This document shows, piece by piece, positions 13,801 to 20,152 of a DNA stretch of 20,152 bases. The stretch's first letter is position 1, and every line of letters starts with the position of its first letter. The position numbers and the translations under genes were made by a program. The DNA comes from a virus. A model generated the notes under the pieces. It was not told where the DNA came from and did not search any database. It saw nothing but the letters and a program-made list of their open reading frames with translations. The stretch spans positions 1-20,152 of the IMG/VR virus record IMGVR_UViG_3300036770_004393; one strand, written 5' to 3'.

Positions 13801-15214
13801 CTGCAGGATCATTAGCATCTGCAATTAAAGCATTAAATGTAGTTCTTAAATCATAGGACTCAAGATATCTAAATTCTTGTGAATCATAATTTATATATGG
13901 ATTGTATTGCTTTTCATAAAAAGTAATACCATTTAATAATACAGCCATAGTTTGACCAACTGTAAGTCCTACTGGTATAAATCCAAATATAGGAGCTTGA
14001 AAACGTCTAGTCGAAATACTTAATGTATCCCCAGGATTGCTAGATCCATAATCTAAAGGATTAAACGAATACGAGGTTAAATTTGTTGTTATTCCATAAG
14101 AATTGCCAGACAAATCAAACAATCTTCTACTTGATCCAAATATGGAAGCTAAAGTAGTTATGCTTGTATCATTATTATCAACATACGAAAACAGTTTAGA
14201 TGTGTTTGCAGAATTATTTATATTAGGTATTGAAACTGCACTTGGATTTATTTGATAAATTGATGTTAATCCAACAAAATTATTTGTTATTGTTATATTG
14301 GATCTAGGTAAAGGGATTCTTTCTGGATTGGTATACGCTGATGCTCTGTTTGAAAGCAAAAAAGTACCTAAATATGAAGACGGAATAACTGTTAAATAAT
14401 ATGAACCAGATGGTATATGATTTGGAATTACAAATTCGCTTATACTTTGTTTAAATAAATTTGAATTTACATTAATAGATCTTAATTTATTTTGTTTACT
14501 ACCAGAAATATCTCCAGTTAAATATTCTCCTTTTATATTTTCTATTTCTGATAATGTTAAATTTGTAGAATTTAAAGTAATTCCACTAGTACAGCCTAAT
14601 AATGAAACTATTCCATAAAATGTAGATCCAGTACCAATACCAACAAAATAGGAATCTACTCCAAGAGAATCTATTGTTATACCAATAGTAGACCCTGCTA
14701 TTCCTGTTGCCGAATTAGATAATATAGTAACAGGATTATATAAATAACTAATTCCTATATTACCTGTTCTTGCAGGATAATTTGTAATTCCGGTGCTTCC
14801 CCATACTCCATAATGATTGTTATCTCCACCTGGAATGGTATTGGCAAAAGCCTTATTACTATATTCAATCAAACCAGTCAAAAATGGATAAGATGTTAAA
14901 TTTGGTTCTATTAATGTTACACCAAAAACATAATGTATTGTAGTGCCATCAAGTATTCTAGTTAAACCAGAACCAATTGATGGGCTTGCTAATAAATAGA
15001 CAGGCTGGCCCCCATCAATTGTAAATTGTCCTTCAGAAGTAGAATTTAGTGGAAATGGTTCAAATGCAGTAGTAAAGGTTTTAAAATAAAAATTAAATGT
15101 ATCTAAAGTTTCTCCACCATCAATTGAATATGTACAGCCTAGCGTCAGAATGGTAGAAGGAGTAATTCCTATGGAAGATCCAATTATATTATGTGAAAGT
15201 GTTAATGATGCCAT
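10853..15214 (-). CDS. 18: Giant fusion: ~1065-aa beta-rich module + linker + tail-sheath-like domain
   Basis: A 1453-residue protein. Residues ~1075-1453 are a sheath-like domain: YAGFLCGTTAYN, EIHSLLNYMDYGGNIIIS, YKNRTRFYGSG, IWGDATG, FEDFQFEQNNAGTRAQF, and CNETNNTPAV (ETNN at 1416-1419). This domain is collinear with the 377-residue copy next door. It is preceded by six glycines (1066-1071) and Ser/Pro residues, a flexible linker. Residues 1-~1065 are rich in Ser, Thr, Asn, Gly and Tyr, with alternating hydrophobic pattern and frequent G-I-T turns. No family is recognised, though ~160-278 faintly resembles an Ig-like IPT/TIG pattern (AGSTIGITI ... IPSGSYYLTVI). It sits in the gene 18 slot after the terminase; its ATG at 15214 directly follows the terminase TAA, with GAGG inside the terminase 3' end as ribosome site. 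In the virion, the large module would probably point outward from the sheath. The frame is continuous with no sign of a frameshift. Confidence 0.8.
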   Translation of the reverse strand: MASLTLSHNIIGSSIGITPSTILTLGCTYSIDGGETLDTFNFYFKTFTTAFEPFPLNSTSEGQFTIDGGQPVYLLASPSIGSGLTRILDGTTIHYVFGVTLIEPNLTSYPFLTGLIEYSNKAFANTIPGGDNNHYGVWGSTGITNYPARTGNIGISYLYNPVTILSNSATGIAGSTIGITIDSLGVDSYFVGIGTGSTFYGIVSLLGCTSGITLNSTNLTLSEIENIKGEYLTGDISGSKQNKLRSINVNSNLFKQSISEFVIPNHIPSGSYYLTVIPSSYLGTFLLSNRASAYTNPERIPLPRSNITITNNFVGLTSIYQINPSAVSIPNINNSANTSKLFSYVDNNDTSITTLASIFGSSRRLFDLSGNSYGITTNLTSYSFNPLDYGSSNPGDTLSISTRRFQAPIFGFIPVGLTVGQTMAVLLNGITFYEKQYNPYINYDSQEFRYLESYDLRTTFNALIADANDPAEKRNLNNINRSFYRVDFNNFSNPWGFTGFTFSQVNSTGNTLTVKYFNSGSISNTFNLPILMDNPSYVLTVPNNSNFILIQGGSAGVTIQGNSSFEIMAFRRPLGYLEKLNFYSGSGSFVGGITLADNRTVLGNTGIMPARDSMGTPSVSTVPSSFIDAIGPTGTARISFIRSDGVSYEFASNAITTRFGSFSPVYAFGDISGLTIIQSYDRNIAPAVDLMRITVNHGLTNIENGVAGITNIYSRYYLTSNTDNVDINSGIYTPYYYSLILDSIGPEQVVNNSITIANRVLSSFRAAALNRSSTLSEITDTDIAIPLRNYQSVGGFTWEGNFYEFPRTAIAGNSTLTQNMNYFDGPPQTEAELLQQTNPDTSYYQSYDAGYTLMFDNGDEPQPGFNGGEWYLANPGSFLRYSSGSTFYPSTVFTFGGSSRGYINYIFYDYRITGLTLSSTSSVGVQDSLTATITVNDLPHASIFDGLRLQVFNGTSPVFSKDLLYSTTNTNDYRIPGYSTIGITNFAAYYTATPRSITSIFVGSGVTLGGITITPPSTGWPASTNLTVRVSPIFKSFVNLDPDRYNDPANSYFRNTIFSTSGAPTGGGGGGSSSPSVSVSESVVTGVAFTTTESDFYAGFLCGTTAYNIITNNSTSSFSVLTNSSSAYANAKAAFDSGSLTINTTTDFEIHSLLNYMDYGGNIIISPTIDGLLGSNYEYDVLFCEDNKRYGELMRIGSEKNHAIVIVGTSLEEDASSFTAPAYTNLNSAGLVDGLTFMTSTSVNKGEYVFSVLGYKNRTRFYGSGTDTVRLYLSSDVAGSYARSYVENKYHLSSSGSGRGSIKTYSSITPTIVDRDLAGYYSRGINPIYIPSGTNRAAIWGDATGITTGNEIYRKSASVAKNTSTIKREFKKIFEDFQFEQNNAGTRAQFVSRATTVLDKLQSIGGLSSYTLTCNETNNTPAVIAQKRLVVDLVIVPNNSIESIVLNFVLNQI

Positions 15215-16852
15215 TTAATTTACCTCAAACCACAGGTCTCCACCCATCTTCATATTTTGTGTTTCATCGTCCTCTATCACAAAAATGTGGTTTTCCTGAT
15301 TATCCTCTGCTGTATTTATGATTTTTTTACTCTTTAAATCCAAAAGATCTTCAAAATAACTTTGTCTGGTCAGCCAGCCAAATAAAACCATGCACATGAC
15401 TAAATCGTCGTTATATCCATCATCAGCACTAAAGCTATTTGCTTTTGAAATAAAGGTGTAAAATTCTGAAACCATGTCTTGGTCCCAGAATATTATTTTA
15501 TCACACTCTACTAGATTTTTAAGGGCAGCGCAGCCAATCTTTTTCAATGCTGTACTTGTTCTTACGCCTATTTGTTTTTGGCCTCTGCCGAACCCTAAAG
15601 ATATTTTTTGGCCTGCTCGACCCATATATTGAGTAGAAATCATATTTTCATACTCAAAATCCCTATGTAAAATTTCTGTAACTTGAGATCCTACATCATT
15701 TACTTCGACCAAACAATGAGCATTTCCATATTCTACGAGAGCATTATAAATTTCTGCGGGGAAATCAAATGGAGAAATGACATTATTTCTATAAACTGCA
15801 ACTACCTCATAGGGCTTTGTATTTGCGTTTATAATTATAAATGCGCTATAATCCTTTCCCTGCCCTCTTGAAGTATCTACCACACAGAAGTACGTTCCAT
15901 CCTCATCTGGTTGCTTATAGACGCTTAGACCGTTTGGACGCCTTTCTATAGGTTGATTATAGATTAATGTGTTCAACTTATATGTGGATATAAGAGTGTT
16001 TGAAGAACCTAAGAACGAACATTCAAATTCGCTTTCAAACTGCAATTCGCTAGTTTGATCGATCATTTGCTGTCTCCACTCAGGTCCACGCATTGGACCA
16101 CCGGGATACAACGGTATTTGTCTCCAATTTACTTCTATCGGAACATATTCATTTTTACCCGGCTCTCCATTTTTTTTGATGGCATTTTTCCAGAAATGGT
16201 AAAACATGTTCATACCATTTGGTGTACTTACCATTAAAACTTTTGTTGTTTGGCCAGAGGTAACAGTAGGGAATACTGAACTGAAAAATTCTTCAGCTAC
16301 ACTGTTAGGAACGTGAGCAAATTCGTCCAAGAAAATCATGTTGAACGAACCACCACGAACAGCAGATGCCGATGTGGTAGAAGCTATGATCTTAGATCCA
16401 TTCTCTAACTTTAACGAACCTTTATTCCATTCAACAACACCTTGTTGTAACCATTTAGGAAGATATTCATATGCAAGTTGAAGTCGGCTTAAAATTTCTC
16501 TAGCAGTAGAACCCTTGTTTGCCAAAATAGCCACATTCATACTCTGATTAAATAAAATATAATGCAGAATATATGATACCATGGTTGTCGATTTACCAGA
16601 CTGACGAGGAAGTTTTGCAATAATAAATCTATTATCGTGTATCTTCTGCACTATATCTTCTTGATAATCATACAAATCAAAAGGAACTAGACCTTTATCC
16701 AAAGACACAATCTTAATATAGTTCTTAATAAAATAAATTGGGTCTTTGGCGCAACGAATATACTCTTTGACCTGTTCTGGAGTATAGTCTATTTTGATTC
16801 CAGCTTCTTTTAAGTTGGAATTTCCAAGATAACCTTTATGTTTTTTGCTCAT
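15215..16852 (-). CDS. 17: Terminase large subunit, gp17-like
   Basis: This 545-residue ATP-driven motor and nuclease packages DNA into the prohead through the portal. The ATPase half shows Walker A LPRQSGKST (81-89), Walker B MIFLDE (172-177, with Glu177 as the likely catalytic residue) and the coupling motif STPNG (209-213). The nuclease half shows VVDTSRG (324-330, Asp326), VEVNDVG (382-388, Glu383) and NDDLVM (481-486, Asp482/483). These correspond to T4 gp17 Asp401, Glu458 and Asp542. T4 gp17 is longer (610). All key residues are present, with no intron or intein. The ATG overlaps the stop of the giant upstream gene (16852-16849). In T4 the small terminase gene 16 precedes 17; none is seen here. 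Confidence 0.97.
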   Translation of the reverse strand: MSKKHKGYLGNSNLKEAGIKIDYTPEQVKEYIRCAKDPIYFIKNYIKIVSLDKGLVPFDLYDYQEDIVQKIHDNRFIIAKLPRQSGKSTTMVSYILHYILFNQSMNVAILANKGSTAREILSRLQLAYEYLPKWLQQGVVEWNKGSLKLENGSKIIASTTSASAVRGGSFNMIFLDEFAHVPNSVAEEFFSSVFPTVTSGQTTKVLMVSTPNGMNMFYHFWKNAIKKNGEPGKNEYVPIEVNWRQIPLYPGGPMRGPEWRQQMIDQTSELQFESEFECSFLGSSNTLISTYKLNTLIYNQPIERRPNGLSVYKQPDEDGTYFCVVDTSRGQGKDYSAFIIINANTKPYEVVAVYRNNVISPFDFPAEIYNALVEYGNAHCLVEVNDVGSQVTEILHRDFEYENMISTQYMGRAGQKISLGFGRGQKQIGVRTSTALKKIGCAALKNLVECDKIIFWDQDMVSEFYTFISKANSFSADDGYNDDLVMCMVLFGWLTRQSYFEDLLDLKSKKIINTAEDNQENHIFVIEDDETQNMKMGGDLWFEVN

Positions 16853-19800
16853 GTTCTATATGGAACTGTAGTTATTCCGTCCGTAATTGGACCCGCATCT
16901 TGATATTCAAATCTCAAATTGTAATTATTAAATGTTGTTCCGTTTGGCAAAATTGATACTTCATCTGTTACCAACCAAACCCCCATAGGATAATATTTAC
17001 TCGGAGTTAAATTTCCTATCAATAGATTATCGGCATAAACATTTACGCTAAATCTTCTAATTGCTGGATTTGTTCTTAATGTTCTCCACGAATAAGTTCC
17101 ATCAGATTCTGTAACTACTGTTTTAGTGTAAAAATCCAAATCTCTATTACCAGTCGTAATAGAGTTTATATTATCAAGTGTTATTCCGCGCACAGGATCA
17201 TAGCTAGATGCTAAAACATTATTCGCAAAATGATTATTATACCAATTATCATAATATGAATCTTGTTCGGGTTTTCCATAATCAGTTGTTAAAATATAAG
17301 GTATTGGAAGCGTGATTCTATGTAAGATTAAATTTTGATCTGAAGAATCTGTAGCTAATAACCTTACCTTACTTAAAAGAGGAGAATTTAATTTACTATT
17401 ATTAAAACCCCCTACTTCATAGCGAAATGCTTCTTCGGTGGTGATATCATCTGAAGTAGAAAGATATTGATATGTTCTTCCGTGAGTTGCTACTTCAATA
17501 TCCCACAAAATATGATTTAATAATATTTCATCATTATATTTAAAATTATTAAATGACTTCGTATGTAATCCATAATAAGGGTCTTCTAAATTAGTAATTG
17601 GTCCTTGAAAAATTACTGATTGATTAAGAATGTTAAGAGGTAAAGTAGTTAATAATTTTGATATGAAAATATTTTCATTATAAGAATGATAAAAATTAAT
17701 TGGTTGATAATTTGGATTTGATCTTGGAGTTGATGTATAATTTGTTTTTGAGAATATTGCAGGATCTGTGTAAGTAAATCCAGCGGCATTACCATTTACA
17801 GAAGACGGAATAAAATCCATAAACCAAGAATTTTCATATCCATGAGGAATATGATAACCTGATCTATTGAATAAAATATTATTATAAATGAATATACCAG
17901 AAGTGCCATGACTCATATTTTCTTCTATGATTCCACGCACAAATTGGCTTTCGTCCTTCATAGCAAAAAATGGCTCATATTTTTCGGATATTCTTGTCCC
18001 TGCTTCAGATCTTAAATTATCATCACTTATCTGTCCAAAAAATGATCGTATTATTCCATTTCCTAATTCTGGTATGCCATTAGATTCAAAATATTCTGTG
18101 TTATATGAAATTCCACAGTCGAAATTAATTCCTGTTTGGCCAACAACATCTGAAGTAAACCAAGGGACCAACTTATCAGAAGCATTAATTATCTGGCCTT
18201 GATTTAATCCAGAACCAGGATTACGACCAATTGCTGTACCTTCAACAAAACCAAAAGTAATAGCATCAATAGGAGTTGGTGCATATCCAGTTCTTCTGTA
18301 CCTGCCTTGTATTACTGTTGGTTGATATGGTTGACCATAAGGATAATGGTATATAAGTTCATATGGTAAAGTGACTCCTAACGAAAAACTTTGAGAAGTT
18401 GTATCGTGAAATCTGCCATGAGGTTTTGATCTAGGAAGTCTATTAACATGCACAGGAGCAAATTTACATCCTGGACTTCTTAATTCAGATGTTCTTTGCA
18501 ATCCTTCCCAATATTTTTTGAATTCATTATCATAAAATTCCTGCAATGGAAGAGCGTCTAATGGAAATTGAATTCCACCGTGAATTCCCTTTTTAGTTAA
18601 AGGTCCAGAAGTATATAAAAGGAATGCATTTTTAAATTCAAATATACGATCAAATGATAATCCTGGATATTCCGCATATTTAGCTTCTAGTTGTGGCCAA
18701 AATTGATCTTGTTTAACTCTATTAATCCATGCAGTTGTTAAACCGCTTACTAACGACATTAATCTCCATAATAGACTTGAATCTGCTCCTAGTCCCAGCC
18801 CCCATCGCAATTCATGGTCATTAAATATTATATCAACACAAGGAGATGGTGGAACGTAATGATTGCCGTTAATAGTTACTCCATTATAAACAAAATCAAA
18901 CAATTTATTCCATCCACCAACATATGTTGATCCAAATTTACCTGCAAAATTTTCCCTGCCTGTAAAACCTGTCGCAGAATATGCAGTATATCCTAACATA
19001 TCTGTTACTAAATTAGGAGTAAATGGAGCAGGTACTAAATAAGTATTTCCATTATGAACCAAATTATAGCAATCCATATAAATTGGTAATCGCATTTTAT
19101 CATTATTGTCAAGATAATCATTACCACTATATGGTGCATATACAGGTAATGTAGAACCAGCAACAATACCAGAATCAAATAATAGACCAGCAGGATTATT
19201 ACTACCAAAAGCAGTTATTTGCCAAGCTCTTAATCCAGTAGCTCCTCTAGAAGGATATAGTTTTTGTGTAAATGTTGGATCGAATAATGTTCTAAATGAC
19301 GGTGAAGCTTGAGAGTGAGTGACACCTGTTGAATATTTTCCTGTATCTGGATATCTGTTTTGATTGTTTCTATCGAAAATAAATCCACTGAATCCTGGTT
19401 CTATTGTTATACCAGCACTCGGATATGAACCTATACTTATAGTACTGGTAGTACCATTCCATCCCCAAAATCCATTGATATAATAAGAATTAGAACCATA
19501 TGTTGCTTGAAACATATCTTCGCTGGTTCTTCTATTTTCAATAGTACCAAGAGTATCGCCTATAGCTCCACCAGAATATAAAGATACATTTCCTCCCGGA
19601 CGCATATAGATAGCCAAGCAAGGTAAAATTCTATTTTGATCATAGCTTATTCCAGCCCACATTCCATTGTGTATAACACTCCCAAATGGGATTTGAGGAT
19701 TGGCTATAGTATCTGCTCTGAATGTCAAACCATATGCATAATAATATTCAAGTAGTCCAGGGGTTTTAATATTTAAATCATTATATGAACCATAATTATA

Positions 19801-20152
19801 AGCCAAAACATTATTATCGCCTTTTTTGAATTGAGTTAATCCTCTTTGCGTGAAGAAATAATGATTGGATGACATTAACATATCAAACGTAGTACCGTTG
19901 AAATCTGCTAGTACTAATTGAGATATATTTTGCGATGAAGATAAAATTTGTATTGCTGGAGAAGTATCGGTAACCGCTCCGAAGAAAACTCTTACATATA
20001 AAGTTTGTGATAATGGCGCATTTGTAGGCACACTAAATGTTACACTATTTGTTCCATCTCCCACATCAAATGCTTCAGGATCATATGTTATTTCTTGATT
20101 ATATGTGGTTAGATTGGTAAGTAGAATCGTAGGATTTCTTGGGAAGATTCCG
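16849..20152 (-). CDS. Giant structural-type protein of unknown function (5' end outside window)
   Basis: The frame is open from the right edge of the window to the stop at 16849, giving at least 1100 residues; a GTG at 20064 is only an internal codon, since the frame continues upstream without a stop. I do not recognise the family. The sequence is rich in Asn, Tyr, Gly, Ser, Thr and Phe, has few charged runs, and reads as beta strands and turns; there is no visible transmembrane segment or long coiled coil. G-[IVLF]-T turns recur, as in the module fused to the sheath. One stretch (~19-kb to 18.4-kb region) has helical, charged sequence (WPQLEAKYAEYPGLSFDRIF and on) and a basic HVNRLPRSKPHGRFH segment. 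It overlaps the terminase by four bases and so belongs to the late structural operon. A virion surface, fibre or neck/tail decoration protein is plausible; I have no direct evidence of role. Confidence 0.7.
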   Translation of the reverse strand, partial: GIFPRNPTILLTNLTTYNQEITYDPEAFDVGDGTNSVTFSVPTNAPLSQTLYVRVFFGAVTDTSPAIQILSSSQNISQLVLADFNGTTFDMLMSSNHYFFTQRGLTQFKKGDNNVLAYNYGSYNDLNIKTPGLLEYYYAYGLTFRADTIANPQIPFGSVIHNGMWAGISYDQNRILPCLAIYMRPGGNVSLYSGGAIGDTLGTIENRRTSEDMFQATYGSNSYYINGFWGWNGTTSTISIGSYPSAGITIEPGFSGFIFDRNNQNRYPDTGKYSTGVTHSQASPSFRTLFDPTFTQKLYPSRGATGLRAWQITAFGSNNPAGLLFDSGIVAGSTLPVYAPYSGNDYLDNNDKMRLPIYMDCYNLVHNGNTYLVPAPFTPNLVTDMLGYTAYSATGFTGRENFAGKFGSTYVGGWNKLFDFVYNGVTINGNHYVPPSPCVDIIFNDHELRWGLGLGADSSLLWRLMSLVSGLTTAWINRVKQDQFWPQLEAKYAEYPGLSFDRIFEFKNAFLLYTSGPLTKKGIHGGIQFPLDALPLQEFYDNEFKKYWEGLQRTSELRSPGCKFAPVHVNRLPRSKPHGRFHDTTSQSFSLGVTLPYELIYHYPYGQPYQPTVIQGRYRRTGYAPTPIDAITFGFVEGTAIGRNPGSGLNQGQIINASDKLVPWFTSDVVGQTGINFDCGISYNTEYFESNGIPELGNGIIRSFFGQISDDNLRSEAGTRISEKYEPFFAMKDESQFVRGIIEENMSHGTSGIFIYNNILFNRSGYHIPHGYENSWFMDFIPSSVNGNAAGFTYTDPAIFSKTNYTSTPRSNPNYQPINFYHSYNENIFISKLLTTLPLNILNQSVIFQGPITNLEDPYYGLHTKSFNNFKYNDEILLNHILWDIEVATHGRTYQYLSTSDDITTEEAFRYEVGGFNNSKLNSPLLSKVRLLATDSSDQNLILHRITLPIPYILTTDYGKPEQDSYYDNWYNNHFANNVLASSYDPVRGITLDNINSITTGNRDLDFYTKTVVTESDGTYSWRTLRTNPAIRRFSVNVYADNLLIGNLTPSKYYPMGVWLVTDEVSILPNGTTFNNYNLRFEYQDAGPITDGITTVPYRT

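Noticed and set aside
14215-14222. Exact T4 late-promoter octamer TATAAATA on the minus strand.
   Set aside because: It lies deep inside the coding sequence of the 1453-residue protein with no gene start nearby; it is best explained by A+T-rich composition.
10853-15214. The sheath fusion being an artefact of a missed stop or frameshift between two genes.
   Set aside because: The frame runs without interruption through the linker, with in-frame glycine codons of mixed type (GGT/GGA) and no ribosome site or start codon at the domain border, so a single protein is the simplest reading, though read-level assembly checks would still help.
16849-20064. Taking the GTG at 20064 as the start of the giant protein.
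   Set aside because: The frame has no stop between it and the window edge, and the codon has no ribosome site, so the gene is better treated as truncated by the window.
1-20152. tRNA genes, CRISPR arrays, insertion sequences, integrase or attachment sites, homing endonucleases or introns.
   Set aside because: I looked on both strands and found no cloverleaf, spaced repeats, transposase or nuclease motifs, or interruption of the terminase, portal and capsid genes.

Overview
The window is a stretch of genome from a T4-like, contractile-tailed double-stranded DNA phage (a myovirus). Every gene I can support lies on the minus strand, so transcription runs from high to low coordinates. The DNA is A+T rich except in the major capsid gene. 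The order terminase, sheath, tube, portal, prohead core proteins, protease, scaffold, capsid matches the T4 order 17-18-19-20-67/68-21-22-23. A structural gene, uvsY and uvsW follow the capsid gene. I recall that arrangement from marine T4-like phages such as cyanophages and pelagiphages; no host marker is visible, so the host stays open.

Layout in transcription order. 20152-16849: a very large beta-rich protein of unknown function, whose start lies outside the window. 16852-15215: terminase large subunit. 15214-10853: a 1453-residue protein whose last ~380 residues are a tail-sheath-like domain, joined through a glycine/serine linker to ~1065 residues of unrecognised beta-rich sequence. 10842-9709 and 9712-8306: two further sheath-like proteins. 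8278-7742 and 7745-7173: two tail-tube paralogues. 7161-5620: portal. 5623-4925: two small prohead-core-type proteins, the second resembling T4 gp67. 4928-4281: prohead protease. 4284-3769: an unknown 171-residue protein. 3751-2699: scaffold core. 2661-1270: major capsid protein. A strong intrinsic terminator follows, then a tube-like virion protein (1201-680), uvsY (650-216) and the first 75 codons of uvsW (226-1, running off the left edge).

The genes together build the head (portal nucleus, core, protease, capsid), package it (terminase) and form the contractile tail (sheath and tube). The last two belong to recombination and recombination-dependent replication. Coding density is near total: many junctions are ATGA overlaps, and no gap exceeds about 70 bases. 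I see no tRNA, CRISPR array, insertion sequence, integrase or intron.

The most unusual feature is the tail module: three sheath-like genes in tandem beside two tube-like genes, with one sheath copy carrying a giant N-terminal extension. A second giant protein sits directly upstream of the terminase, where T4 keeps its small terminase gene.
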